NCBI GenBank assembly: GCA_902488835.1
Contig: CABTXQ010000015.1
Location: 1-26,339, forward strand
DNA length: 26,339 nt
Direction of reading: 5' to 3'
DNA from: an uncultured Ileibacterium sp.
GTDB taxonomy: Bacteria > Bacillota > Clostridia > Peptostreptococcales > Anaerovoracaceae
Numbering within the stretch: the first letter of the stretch is position 1; every line of letters begins with the position of its first letter. The translations under genes were made by a program, and so were the position numbers. Below the pieces are notes generated by a model that worked only from the letters and a program-made list of their open reading frames with translations, made no database searches and was not told the DNA's origin. Positions 15,407 to 23,122 of the stretch are shown piece after piece.

Positions 15407-15612
15407 TGGATTTGAATAAAATAAGAAAGATGACAGATCAGGAGAGAACTGCAGAGCTAGAAAGAATGAAACAGGAACTCTTCAATCTAAGATTTCAACA
15501 TGTTACAGGACAGCTTGAGAATCCCGTCAAGATGAGAGAGGTTCGCAGAGATATTGCGAGAGTTAAGACAATCATCAGAGAGAATGAACAGGCTGCAGAA
15601 AAGAATGCATAG
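15406..15612 (+). CDS. rpmC: 50S ribosomal protein L29 (uL29)
   Basis: L29 lies near the tunnel exit next to L23. It has 68 residues, mostly two long helices. LKxELFNLRFQHVTGQLENPVKMREVRRDIARVKTI-type sequence at ~24-58 is the family signature. The ATG overlaps the rplP stop (TAATG), so initiation probably depends on coupling. Only a weak GATGGTG-type site lies upstream. Confidence 0.96.
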   Translation: MDLNKIRKMTDQERTAELERMKQELFNLRFQHVTGQLENPVKMREVRRDIARVKTIIRENEQAAEKNA

Positions 15613-15632
15613 CGGAAAGGAGGATGTAAACT

Positions 15633-15890
15633 ATGGAAAAAAGAAACAGACGCAAGACCAGAGTTGGCATTGTAACGAGCGACAAAATGGATAAAACTGC
15701 TGTTGTAGCAACTCGTGAGCACGTTAGACATTCCCTTTATGGCAAAGCAATCAAGAGGACAAAAAAATTCAAAATTCATGATGCGAATAACGAATGCGGT
15801 ATAGGCGATAAGGTTAGAATCATGGAGACAAGACCTATCTCTAAGGATAAGAGATGGAGACTTGTTGAAATCATAGAAAAAGCTAAGTAA
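15633..15890 (+). CDS. rpsQ: 30S ribosomal protein S17 (uS17)
   Basis: S17 is a primary 16S rRNA binding protein with an OB fold. It has 85 residues, with RKTRVGIVTSDKMDKTAVV at the start and the S17 signature GDKVRIMETRPISKDKRWRLVEI at ~58-80. GGAAAGGAGG precedes ATG 15633. It closes the S10 part of the cluster; rplN follows after 12 bases without a new promoter. Confidence 0.97.
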   Translation: MEKRNRRKTRVGIVTSDKMDKTAVVATREHVRHSLYGKAIKRTKKFKIHDANNECGIGDKVRIMETRPISKDKRWRLVEIIEKAK

Positions 15891-15902
15891 GGAGGCGGCA
15901 CA

Positions 15903-16277
15903 ATGATACAGACAGAAAGTAGATTAAAGGTTGCCGACAACTCCGGAGCAAAGGAACTTCTATGCATCAGCGTGCTTGGAGGAACCGGACGCAAATATGC
16001 CAATATCGGAGATGTGGTTGTTTGCACTGTTAAAGATGCGACACCGGGTGGAGTTGTCAAGAAAGGTGACGTTGTTAAGGCTGTAGTAGTAAGAAGCAAA
16101 AGAGGAACAAGAAGAAGCGATGGTAGCTACGTCAAGTTCGATCAGAATGCTGCAGTTATTATAAAAGATAAAAACGATAAAACACCAGTAGGCACACGTA
16201 TTTTTGGACCGGTTGCCAGAGAACTTAGAGATACAGGTTATATGAAGATTGTCTCTTTGGCACCTGAAGTTCTATAG
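15903..16277 (+). CDS. rplN: 50S ribosomal protein L14 (uL14)
   Basis: L14 forms an intersubunit bridge and is the binding site of the silencing factor RsfS. It has 124 residues, two more than the usual 122. It starts with MIQTESRLKVADNSGAKELLCI, where most bacteria have IQQESRL. The L14 signature lies around residues 58-85. This is the first gene of the classical spc operon, but it follows rpsQ by 12 bases with AAGGAGG and no promoter in between. Confidence 0.97.
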   Translation: MIQTESRLKVADNSGAKELLCISVLGGTGRKYANIGDVVVCTVKDATPGGVVKKGDVVKAVVVRSKRGTRRSDGSYVKFDQNAAVIIKDKNDKTPVGTRIFGPVARELRDTGYMKIVSLAPEVL

Positions 16278-16291
16278 GAGGTAAGACTATT

Positions 16292-16597
16292 ATGAAAATT
16301 AAAAAAGATGATACGGTAGTAGTTATCTCCGGAAAAGACAAGGGTAAAACCGGTGTTGTAAAGAAGGTACTACCGAAGAAAAACAAAGTTATAGTAGAGG
16401 GAGTCAACATGCAGACTAAGCATGCTAAGGCTACACAGAAGTCACCTGCGGAAATTAAACATGTTGAAGGCCCTATTGATGCATCAAACGTAATGTACTA
16501 CGATGCGAAAGAAAAGAAAGGTTCGAGAATAGGTTATAAGTTCGAGAACGGTAAAAAAGTAAGGGTGTCAAAGAAGTCAGGCACCGTAATAGACTAG
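16292..16597 (+). CDS. rplX: 50S ribosomal protein L24 (uL24)
   Basis: L24 is an assembly initiator protein with a KOW domain. It has 101 residues, starting with KIKKDDTVVVISGKDKGKTGVVKKVLPKKNKVIVEGVN, the KOW consensus at ~3-40. ATAGGAGG precedes ATG 16292, overlapping the stop of rplN. The gene is intact and the length is normal for Firmicutes. Confidence 0.97.
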   Translation: MKIKKDDTVVVISGKDKGKTGVVKKVLPKKNKVIVEGVNMQTKHAKATQKSPAEIKHVEGPIDASNVMYYDAKEKKGSRIGYKFENGKKVRVSKKSGTVID

Positions 16598-16613
16598 GAA
16601 AGGAGGAGAAAAA

Positions 16614-17156
16614 TTGGAAATCAGATTAAAAGATAGATACAAGACTGAAGTTGTCAAGGCTCTAACAGAAAAGTTTGATTATAAAAACCTTATGCAGGTT
16701 CCAAAGCTTGAAAAGATTACTATCAATATGGGTCTGGGAGAAGCTAAAGAAAATGCAAAGATTCTTGATAGTGCAGTTAAGGAAATTGCAAAGATTACAG
16801 GTCAGAGACCAGTTGTAACAAAAGCTCGTAAATCAATAGCAAACTTCAAAGTTAGACAGGGAATGCCTGTTGGCGCTAAGGTAACATTAAGAGGCGACAA
16901 TATGTACAACTTTGCAGATAAGCTTTTCAACCTTTCCCTTCCTAGAGTAAGAGACTTCAAAGGAGTTAGTAGAAACTCGTTCGACGGCAGAGGTAATTAC
17001 TCAATGGGTATAAGAGAGCAGTTGATTTTCCCGGAAATAGTATATGACGAGGTTGAGACTGTAAAGGGAATGAATATTGTTTTCACAACGACAGCTAATA
17101 CTGACGAAGAAGCTATGGCTTTGCTGGAGCTCCTCGGAATGCCGTTCACTAAATAG
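16614..17156 (+). CDS. rplE: 50S ribosomal protein L5 (uL5), TTG start
   Basis: L5 binds 5S rRNA and forms a bridge to the 30S head. It has 180 residues, with YKTEVVKALTEKFDYKNLMQVPKLEKITINMGLGEA at ~9-44 and the typical MNIVFTTTANTDEEA near the C-terminus. The start must be TTG 16614. No ATG or GTG lies in frame nearby upstream, the first internal ATG is at residue 27 inside the conserved region, and AAAGGAGG ends seven bases before the TTG. A TTG start on an abundant ribosomal protein is unusual and may tune its output. Confidence 0.96.
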   Translation: MEIRLKDRYKTEVVKALTEKFDYKNLMQVPKLEKITINMGLGEAKENAKILDSAVKEIAKITGQRPVVTKARKSIANFKVRQGMPVGAKVTLRGDNMYNFADKLFNLSLPRVRDFKGVSRNSFDGRGNYSMGIREQLIFPEIVYDEVETVKGMNIVFTTTANTDEEAMALLELLGMPFTK

Positions 17157-17177
17157 CAAGAAGGAGAAGGAGGAAAA

Positions 17178-17363
17178 ATGGCTAAGACTTCACTAAAAGT
17201 TAAGCAACAGAGAAAACCAAAATATAAAACAAGAGCTTACACGAGATGCAAGATTTGTGGCAGACCTCACTCTGTCTTGAAGAAGTATGGAATTTGTCGT
17301 GTATGCTTCAGAGAGCTTGCTTATAAAGGAGAAATTCCGGGCGTTAAAAAATCAAGCTGGTAA
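17178..17363 (+). CDS. rpsN: 30S ribosomal protein S14, zinc-binding form (uS14 type Z)
   Basis: S14 assembles late into the 30S head. The 61-residue protein is the short, zinc-bound form, with Cys24, Cys27, Cys40 and Cys43 in the CxxC...CxxC pattern and the conserved C-terminal IPGVKKSSW. GAAGGAGG precedes ATG 17178. In Bacillus a zinc-independent copy can replace this form under zinc limitation; none is seen in this window. Confidence 0.98.
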   Translation: MAKTSLKVKQQRKPKYKTRAYTRCKICGRPHSVLKKYGICRVCFRELAYKGEIPGVKKSSW

Positions 17364-17384
17364 GATTCATTTGCGAAGGCCTGT

Positions 17385-17400
17385 CACCGTATAATAGGTG
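17385..17400 (+). promoter_or_regulatory. Short hairpin between rpsN and rpsH
   Basis: CACC (17385-17388) pairs with GGTG (17397-17400) around an eight-base AT-rich loop, in a 71-base gap before rpsH. The stem is short and has no T-run. S8 autoregulates the spc operon in enterobacteria, but I cannot show that this is an S8 site. Confidence 0.25.
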
Positions 17401-17434
17401 CGGGAACCACGTGAGGAAAGGAGAAATTACTGTT

Positions 17435-17833
17435 ATGGCAATGACAGATCCAATAGCAGATATGCTGACAAGAATAAGGAATGCAAATACGGCAGGGCAT
17501 GATTCCGTAGATATTCCGGCATCAAATATGAAGAAATCTATTGCGGAAATCCTAAAAAATGAGGGATTTATTAAGGACTATAAGATTGTTAAAGACAATG
17601 CTCAGGGAACAATCAAAGTAGATCTTAAATACGGTCATGGCAAGGAGCGTACAATTATAGGAATAAAGAAGATCTCAAAGCCTGGTCTTAGAGTTTATGC
17701 TAAGGCTGATCAGGTTCCAAAGGTACTTGGAGGCTTGGGAGTGGCTATAATTTCTACATCCAAGGGTGTAATCACCGACAAAGAAGCAAGGAAAGAAAGA
17801 GTCGGTGGAGAAGTAATTTGCTACGTTTGGTAG
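17435..17833 (+). CDS. rpsH: 30S ribosomal protein S8 (uS8)
   Basis: S8 is a primary 16S rRNA binder and, in E. coli, the repressor of the spc operon. It has 132 residues, beginning MAMTDPIADMLTRIRNANTAGH and ending with STSKGVITDKEARKERVGGEVICYVW, the family signature. I chose ATG 17435 because AGGAAAGGAG ends 12 bases upstream. An in-frame GTG at 17411 would put that ribosome binding site inside the gene and add a non-conserved octapeptide. A second ATG at 17441 is too far from the site. Confidence 0.97.
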   Translation: MAMTDPIADMLTRIRNANTAGHDSVDIPASNMKKSIAEILKNEGFIKDYKIVKDNAQGTIKVDLKYGHGKERTIIGIKKISKPGLRVYAKADQVPKVLGGLGVAIISTSKGVITDKEARKERVGGEVICYVW

Positions 17834-17843
17834 GAGGTGTATT

Positions 17844-18389
17844 ATGAGTAGAATAGGATTAAAGCCTGTTGATATACCTGCCGGCGTAGAGGTATCAACA
17901 GATGCTGATAATTTTGTAAAAGTTAAGGGGCCTAAGGGCGAATCAAAATGCAAAATATCAGACAATCTCAATATTGAGGTAAAAGATGGTATTCTTTCAG
18001 TTATAAGAAAGAGTGATTCAAGAAAAGACAAAGAGCAGCACGGTCTTGCAAGAGCATTGATTCATAATATGATAGTAGGCGTTACATCAGGATATGAAAA
18101 GAAGATGACAGTTAATGGAGTCGGATATTCTGCTGCAAAACAGGGTAATAAGCTTGTGCTTAAACTTGGACTTTCACATCCTGTAGAGATGGTTGATCCT
18201 GAAGGAATAACTACAGAATGCCCTGATGCTAATACAATTGTTGTTAAGGGTGTTGACAAGGAGTTAGTTGGAAATTACGCAGCTAACATAAGAAAGTGGA
18301 GAAAACCTGAACCATATAAAGGAAAAGGCATCATCTACGATGGAGAAGTTATTCACAAAAAAGAAGGAAAGAGCGGAGTTAGTGCATAG
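17844..18389 (+). CDS. rplF: 50S ribosomal protein L6 (uL6)
   Basis: L6 binds near the sarcin-ricin loop and the GTPase centre. It has 181 residues in two duplicated halves. SRIGLKPVDIPAGVEV at the start and PEPYKGKGIIYDGEVIHKKEGKSG at ~152-175 are the expected signatures. TAGGAGG overlaps the rpsH stop and ends ~9 bases before ATG 17844. Nothing is atypical. Confidence 0.98.
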   Translation: MSRIGLKPVDIPAGVEVSTDADNFVKVKGPKGESKCKISDNLNIEVKDGILSVIRKSDSRKDKEQHGLARALIHNMIVGVTSGYEKKMTVNGVGYSAAKQGNKLVLKLGLSHPVEMVDPEGITTECPDANTIVVKGVDKELVGNYAANIRKWRKPEPYKGKGIIYDGEVIHKKEGKSGVSA

Positions 18390-18406
18390 GAAGGGAGGAT
18401 TATAAT

Positions 18407-18772
18407 ATGGCAAAAGCAAGTAGAAATGACAGACGCCTTATGAGGCACAAAAGAGTCAGAAAAGACGTTCATGGTACTCCCGAGAAGCCTAGACTCAGCG
18501 TTTACAGATCCAATAACAATATTTCAGCTCAGATTATCGATGATGTTAACGGTAATACTTTGGTTGCTGCATCTACTTTAGATAAGGAAATCAAGGGAGA
18601 ACTTGTTAAAACAGGTAATAAGGAAGCTGCTAAGAAGGTTGGAGAGGCTCTTGGAAAAAGAGCCTTGGAAAAGGGCATTAAGGAAGTCGCATTTGACAGA
18701 GGCGGTTATATTTACCACGGGAGAGTAAAGGAACTTGCCGACGGTGCTCGTGAAGCAGGATTAAAATTCTAA
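18407..18772 (+). CDS. rplR: 50S ribosomal protein L18 (uL18)
   Basis: L18 binds 5S rRNA together with L5. It has 121 residues, with a basic N-terminal tail (RNDRRLMRHKRVRKDVHGTPEKPRLSVYRS pattern, ~6-35) and the C-terminal DRGGYIYHGRVKELADGAREAGLKF. AGGGAGG precedes ATG 18407. Spacing to rplF is 17 bases. Length and motifs are normal. Confidence 0.97.
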   Translation: MAKASRNDRRLMRHKRVRKDVHGTPEKPRLSVYRSNNNISAQIIDDVNGNTLVAASTLDKEIKGELVKTGNKEAAKKVGEALGKRALEKGIKEVAFDRGGYIYHGRVKELADGAREAGLKF

Positions 18773-18785
18773 GGGAGGAAACGGA

Positions 18786-19289
18786 ATGCGCACAAAAATA
18801 GATGCATCCAAGCTTGAACTTACAGAGTCAATTGTTAACATTAGGCGTGTTGCAAAAACTGTAAAGGGTGGACGAAACATGAGATTTAGTGTTACCGTTG
18901 TAGTAGGTGACGGTGCCGGTCATGTAGGTATCGGTCTTGGAAAATCTCAGGAAATCCCTGAAGCTGTAAGAAAAGCTACAGAAGATGCGAAGAAGAAGTT
19001 GATATATGTCCCAACGGTAGGCACTACGGTTCCTCACCAAATTACGGGAGTTTTCGGTGCGGGCAGAGTTTTGATTATGCCAGCTGCACCTGGTACCGGA
19101 GTTATTGCAGGTTCATCAGTACGTATGGTCCTTGAAGCTGCCGGAATCAAAGATGTAAGAGCTAAATCTCTTGGATCAAGCAATACAGGTAATATGGCAC
19201 TTGCTACACTTGTCGGTTTGAAGAATCTGACAACTCTTGAAGAGGTAGCAAAACGTCGTGGAAAGAAACCTGAAGAAATTTTAGGATAA
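18786..19289 (+). CDS. rpsE: 30S ribosomal protein S5 (uS5)
   Basis: S5 takes part in mRNA helicase activity and decoding fidelity at the 30S body. It has 167 residues, with the double-stranded RNA binding-like start ESIVNIRRVAKTVKGGRNMRFSVTVVVGDG (~14-43). The GIGLGKSQEIPEAVRKA and GTGVIAGSSVRMVLEAAGIKDV segments follow. GGGAGG precedes ATG 18786. The normal loop residues (VKGGR) are present, so there is no sign of a spectinomycin-resistance deletion. Confidence 0.97.
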   Translation: MRTKIDASKLELTESIVNIRRVAKTVKGGRNMRFSVTVVVGDGAGHVGIGLGKSQEIPEAVRKATEDAKKKLIYVPTVGTTVPHQITGVFGAGRVLIMPAAPGTGVIAGSSVRMVLEAAGIKDVRAKSLGSSNTGNMALATLVGLKNLTTLEEVAKRRGKKPEEILG

Positions 19290-19299
19290 GGAGGAGAAC

Positions 19300-19482
19300 A
19301 TGGCTAAAAAACTAAGAATTACATTGGTTAAGAGCACTATTGGTTCTTCACCTAAACAAAAGAAGACTGTTGAAGCACTCGGTTTGCGCAAGCTCAATCA
19401 TTCAGTAGAGCTTATAGATTCACCCGCAACTCGTGGAGCAATTACGAAGGTTTCACATCTTCTTAAAGTAGAAGAACTGTAA
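19300..19482 (+). CDS. rpmD: 50S ribosomal protein L30 (uL30)
   Basis: L30 is a small 23S rRNA binding protein. It has 60 residues, the bacterial short form, with LRITLVKSTIGSSPKQKKTVEALGLRKLNHSVEL at ~5-38 as the family pattern. AAGGAGG begins right at the rpsE stop and ends five to six bases before ATG 19300. It is retained here, although some bacterial lineages lack it. Confidence 0.96.
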   Translation: MAKKLRITLVKSTIGSSPKQKKTVEALGLRKLNHSVELIDSPATRGAITKVSHLLKVEEL

Positions 19483-19496
19483 GGAGGTGCATATAG

Positions 19497-19937
19497 ATGA
19501 GACTTCATGAATTGAAGGCGGCTGAGAATTCAACAAAGAATCGCAAAAGAAGAGGCCGTGGAACCGGTACCGGACAGGGCAAAACATCCGGTAGAGGTAT
19601 GAATGGACAGAATTCAAGAAGTGGCGGTGGAGTCAGACTTGGATTTGAGGGCGGACAGATGCCGCTATACAGACGTATTCCTAAAAGAGGATTTACAAAC
19701 CGTTTCAAAAAGGAGTATGCTGAAGTTAATGTAAGCGTTCTCAATAGATTTGATGAAGGAACTGTAGTTGACCTTGATGCTCTGAAAAATACAGGAATTG
19801 TTAAGCAGGTTAAGGACGGAGTAAAGATTCTTGGAAATGGAGAAATTGAGAAAAAGCTTACAGTAAAAGCTTCAAAATTTACAAAGAGTGCTGCTATGAA
19901 GATTGAAAAAGCAGGCGGAAAGATAGAGGTTGTTTAG
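19497..19937 (+). CDS. rplO: 50S ribosomal protein L15 (uL15)
   Basis: L15 is a late assembly protein of the large subunit. It has 146 residues. The Gly/Arg-rich N-terminal extension (RKRRGRGTGTGQGKTSGRGMNGQNSRSGGGVRLGFEGGQMPLYRRIPKRGF, ~16-66) and the C-terminal KASKFTKSAAMKIEKAGGKIEV are diagnostic. AAGGAGG precedes ATG 19497. The TAG stop is only two bases before the secY start. Confidence 0.97.
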   Translation: MRLHELKAAENSTKNRKRRGRGTGTGQGKTSGRGMNGQNSRSGGGVRLGFEGGQMPLYRRIPKRGFTNRFKKEYAEVNVSVLNRFDEGTVVDLDALKNTGIVKQVKDGVKILGNGEIEKKLTVKASKFTKSAAMKIEKAGGKIEVV

Positions 19938-19939
19938 CT

Positions 19940-21223
19940 ATGTATTTGCTGAAAACGCTCTCCAAGGCATGGAAAATCGAAGAGACAAGAAGCAAGATTA
20001 TATTTACCTTGCTTATGCTTCTCGTATATAGAATAGGTTCAAATATTCCGGTACCTGGAATTGACAGAGCTTATCTCGCAAATATGTTCAATGGAGAGAC
20101 AGGATTGTTTGATCTGTTTGATCTATTCTCCGGTGGTGCATTCAGCAATTTTACAATTTTTGCACTGAGTATTACACCTTATATTACGGCATCAATCATA
20201 GTCCAACTTTTGACGGTAGCTTTCCCATATTTTGAAAGACTTGCCAAAGAAGGTACGGAAGGCCGTAAGAAAATGGCTCAGATTACAAGGTATATGTCAG
20301 TTGTACTTGCCTTAATTCAGGCAATAGGTCTAACCATAGGATTGTTTAGAAAAGCTATAATAAATCCAAATGCTTTTACAATGATTACAATCATAGTAAT
20401 ATTGACAGCAGGATCAACTTTCCTTATGTGGCTCGGTGAAGAGATCAATGACAAGGGAGTTGGCAACGGTATTTCGCTTTTGATATTTGGCGGAATCGTG
20501 GCAAGGATCCCAACAATGATAAGAGGCCTTTCAGTTAAGATAAAGGGCGGGGAACTTAGCATTATAGCTATAATAGCAATCGTAATAATTTCGATACTAA
20601 TCGTTATGGTAGTTATAGAGATGCAACAGGGAGTCAGGAAGATTCCTGTACAGTATGCAAAGAGAGTTGTAGGACGAAAGATGTACGGTGGACAATCAAC
20701 TCATATACCTATGAAGGTAAACCAGGCAGGCGTAATTCCAATTATTTTCGCACTTTCATTGTTACAGTTCCCACTTACAATTACATATTTCTTCCCGGGA
20801 ACTAAATTTACAGATTTTGTAACAAAATATTTATCGCCGTCAGGTAATCCTGGGGTTTGGGTTTATGCTGTTCTGAATGTTGTGCTTATAATGATGTTTA
20901 CATATTTTTATACGGTAATAACGTTTAATCCTAAGGAAGTAGCTGACCAGATGAGAGCAAATGGTGGATTTATACCGGGAATTAGGCCAGGAATAGCAAC
21001 CATTGAATACTTATCAAGAATAATGTCAAGGTTATGTCTTGCGGGAGGAATATTCCTTGCTGCAGTTGCGACATTGCCAACGATAATAAACCAATTTACT
21101 CCACTACATAATCTTGCTTTTGGAGGCACATCACTATTGATTATGGTCGGAGTTGCACTTGATACCGTTCAACAGCTTGAAAATCAGATGTTAATGAGGA
21201 ATTATCAAGGATTCCTCAAATAA
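19940..21223 (+). CDS. secY: Protein translocase channel subunit SecY
   Basis: SecY is the pore subunit of the SecYEG translocon in the cytoplasmic membrane. It has 427 residues and the expected ten membrane helices. Key stretches are YRIGSNIPVPGID (~29-41), the plug region after GLFDLFDLFSGGAFSNFTIFALSITPYITASIIVQLL, and the cytosolic loops RRYAKRVVGR-like (QYAKRVVGRKMYGGQSTHIPMKVNQAGVIPIIFA). The C-terminal MLMRNYQGFLK tail also matches. ATG 19940 follows the rplO stop by two bases. A ribosome binding site is weak (GAGGTTG within rplO), so coupling to rplO is likely. Confidence 0.97.
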   Translation: MYLLKTLSKAWKIEETRSKIIFTLLMLLVYRIGSNIPVPGIDRAYLANMFNGETGLFDLFDLFSGGAFSNFTIFALSITPYITASIIVQLLTVAFPYFERLAKEGTEGRKKMAQITRYMSVVLALIQAIGLTIGLFRKAIINPNAFTMITIIVILTAGSTFLMWLGEEINDKGVGNGISLLIFGGIVARIPTMIRGLSVKIKGGELSIIAIIAIVIISILIVMVVIEMQQGVRKIPVQYAKRVVGRKMYGGQSTHIPMKVNQAGVIPIIFALSLLQFPLTITYFFPGTKFTDFVTKYLSPSGNPGVWVYAVLNVVLIMMFTYFYTVITFNPKEVADQMRANGGFIPGIRPGIATIEYLSRIMSRLCLAGGIFLAAVATLPTIINQFTPLHNLAFGGTSLLIMVGVALDTVQQLENQMLMRNYQGFLK

Positions 21224-21254
21224 GATAAAGTTCAAGTGGAGAGAGGAGAATAAA

Positions 21255-21908
21255 ATGTTAAGAGCTATTTTGCTCGGACCTCCGGGCGCAGGAAAGGGCA
21301 CACAGGCTGCTAAGCTTGTTAAGAAGTACGATGTTCCACATATTTCTACAGGAGATATCTTCAGAAAGAATATTAGCGAAGGAACAGAGCTGGGTAATAA
21401 AGCAAAAGAGTACATGAATGCCGGTAAGCTCGTTCCAGATGAACTTGTAGTTGAACTCGTTACATCGAGACTTAGCGAAGACGATTGCAAAAATAAGGGA
21501 TTCCTTCTCGATGGTTTTCCAAGAACTGTTTTTCAGGCAGAAAAGCTTGATGAATTTCTGAAAGATAATGATGATCAAATTGATATTGTCATTGACTTTA
21601 AGGTTGCACATGATGTCCTCGTTGAAAGAATGACGGGAAGAAGAGTATGCAAGAATTGCGGAGCTAGTTTCCACATCAAGAATATTCCACCTAAGAAAGA
21701 TGGAATTTGTGATGTATGCGGCAATGAGCTCGTTCAAAGAGCAGATGATAATCTTGAAACCGTTACAAACAGATTGAGTGTATATGACAAGGAAACAGCA
21801 CCTCTGATTAATTATTATGAGAAGAGCGGAAATCTTAAGTCATTTGACGGTGAGATGGAGCTTGATATCTTGTTTGAAAAAATCTGTGAGGCAATTGGAG
21901 ATAAATAA
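21255..21908 (+). CDS. adk: Adenylate kinase, zinc-type LID
   Basis: The enzyme interconverts ATP + AMP and 2 ADP in the cytosol. It has 217 residues. The P-loop GPPGAGKGT is at 8-16, DGFPRT at 86-91, and the long-form LID carries four cysteines, Cys132, Cys135, Cys152 and Cys155, that should bind zinc as in Gram-positive adenylate kinases. GAGAGGAG precedes ATG 21255. The TAA stop shares an A with the ATG of map. Confidence 0.97.
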   Translation: MLRAILLGPPGAGKGTQAAKLVKKYDVPHISTGDIFRKNISEGTELGNKAKEYMNAGKLVPDELVVELVTSRLSEDDCKNKGFLLDGFPRTVFQAEKLDEFLKDNDDQIDIVIDFKVAHDVLVERMTGRRVCKNCGASFHIKNIPPKKDGICDVCGNELVQRADDNLETVTNRLSVYDKETAPLINYYEKSGNLKSFDGEMELDILFEKICEAIGDK

Positions 21909-22660
21909 TGATAATAATCAAGTCTGATCGAGAAATTGCATTGATGCGGGAGGCGGGAAAAGTCACTGGTGAAATACTAAGAGAACTAAGTGATTATATA
22001 AAACCCGGCATTACAACCTTTGATATCAATGCTTATGTTGAGGACAAGATTGCCCATTATAAAATGATACCGACCTTTAAAGGATACGGAGGCTTCCCTG
22101 CAGGAGCCTGCGTATCCGTAAATGAAGAGATAGTTCACGGTATTCCGTCAAAAAAGCGTAAGCTCTATGAGGGAGATATAGTCAGTGTCGATACCGGAGC
22201 TACTTACCGAGGATATGTAAGTGATGCTGCTAGGACATATTCAGTCGGGGAAATAGACGATTCTGCAAAGAAACTTATAGATGTTACAAAGCAAAGTTTT
22301 TTTGAAGGAATAAAATATGCCAAAGTTGGGTTCAGACTTCACGATATTGGAGAAGCAATACAAAGATATGCAGAAGCTAATGGTATGGGTGTAATAAGAG
22401 AATACCTTGGTCATGGACTTGGGAAAAATCTACATGAGGATCCACCAGTTCCAAATTACAAAGATGAAGGTATGTCGCCTGGGCCACATCTCAAACAAAA
22501 TATGGTTATTGCCATAGAACCAATGCTTTCAATTGGTTCTTACGGGACTCTGACGATGGATAATGAGTGGACAGTTATTACAGATGATAATAGCCTGTCG
22601 GCACATTATGAAAATACAGTTGTCATTAATGACGGAGAACCTGAATTATTAACTCTTTAA
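21908..22660 (+). CDS. map: Type I methionine aminopeptidase
   Basis: This metalloenzyme removes the initiator methionine from nascent proteins. It has 250 residues, the size of a compact type Ia enzyme. The metal ligands are in place: Asp95 in VDTGA, Asp106 in SDAART, His169 in GHGLG, Glu204 in IEPM and Glu235 in HYENT. His77 in IVHGIP is the conserved substrate-side histidine. The ATG overlaps the adk stop (TAATG), with no strong ribosome binding site of its own. The infA gene follows after 14 bases. The KOW-domain gene found between map and infA in some Firmicutes is absent. Confidence 0.97.
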   Translation: MIIIKSDREIALMREAGKVTGEILRELSDYIKPGITTFDINAYVEDKIAHYKMIPTFKGYGGFPAGACVSVNEEIVHGIPSKKRKLYEGDIVSVDTGATYRGYVSDAARTYSVGEIDDSAKKLIDVTKQSFFEGIKYAKVGFRLHDIGEAIQRYAEANGMGVIREYLGHGLGKNLHEDPPVPNYKDEGMSPGPHLKQNMVIAIEPMLSIGSYGTLTMDNEWTVITDDNSLSAHYENTVVINDGEPELLTL

Positions 22661-22674
22661 GGGGAGTATGATTT

Positions 22675-22893
22675 ATGTCTAAAAAGAATGTTATAGAGGT
22701 AGAGGGTAGAGTAGTTGATGCTATGCCAAATGCAATGTTTAAGGTAAAGCTAGAGAACGGTTTTGAGGTACTCGCCCATATATCCGGTAAGATAAGAATG
22801 AATTACATTAGAATTTTACCAGGGGATAAGGTCAAGGTTGAACTTTCGCCGTACGATCTTTCTCGTGGAAGAATTACATGGAGAGAAAAGTAG
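22675..22893 (+). CDS. infA: Translation initiation factor IF-1
   Basis: IF-1 occupies the 30S A site during initiation. It has 72 residues and is a single OB fold with the family pattern EVEGRVVDAMPNAMFKVKLENGFEVLAHISGKIRMNYIRILPGDKVKVELSPYDLSRGRI. GGGGAG precedes ATG 22675. Only ten bases separate its stop from rpmJ. The sequence is orthodox. Confidence 0.98.
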   Translation: MSKKNVIEVEGRVVDAMPNAMFKVKLENGFEVLAHISGKIRMNYIRILPGDKVKVELSPYDLSRGRITWREK

Positions 22894-22903
22894 GGAGGCA
22901 GCA

Positions 22904-23017
22904 ATGAAGGTTAGATCTTCAGTTAAACCGATCTGCGAAAAGTGTAAGATTATTAAGAGACATGGCAAAGTCATGGTCATCTGTGAAAATCCTAAGCACA
23001 AGCAGAGACAAGGTTAA
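22904..23017 (+). CDS. rpmJ: 50S ribosomal protein L36 (bL36), zinc form
   Basis: L36 is the smallest large-subunit protein, a zinc ribbon bound to 23S rRNA. The reading frame is 37 residues, MKVRSSVKPICEKCK at the start, with zinc ligands Cys11, Cys14, Cys27 and His32. GGGAGG lies at 22892-22897, overlapping the end of infA. The product is full length. A 105-base gap follows before rpsM, the largest gap inside the supercluster. Confidence 0.97.
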   Translation: MKVRSSVKPICEKCKIIKRHGKVMVICENPKHKQRQG

Positions 23018-23080
23018 TAAAGTCATCATTATGCCGGGATTTTGATGCAAATATTAAATTAATTTTTACACCTGTCTATA

Positions 23081-23098
23081 TCACCCCCGGAGAGGTGA
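23081..23098 (+). promoter_or_regulatory. Hairpin in the rpmJ-rpsM gap
   Basis: TCACC (23081-23085) pairs with GGTGA (23094-23098) around an eight-base loop, 24 bases before rpsM. The alpha operon of E. coli is controlled by S4 at its rpsM leader, so an S4 target here is conceivable. The stem alone is weak evidence. No convincing promoter is seen in the gap. Confidence 0.3.
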
Positions 23099-23122
23099 CG
23101 GAAGATAGGAAAGGAGGAAGAG

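Noticed and set aside
17411..17434. GTG 17411 as start of rpsH
   Set aside because: It would place the ribosome binding site inside the gene and add residues absent from S8 proteins.
23042..23070. Promoter for the alpha block (TTGATG with TTTACA)
   Set aside because: The -10 element matches only three of six positions. Transcription from the upstream operon suffices.
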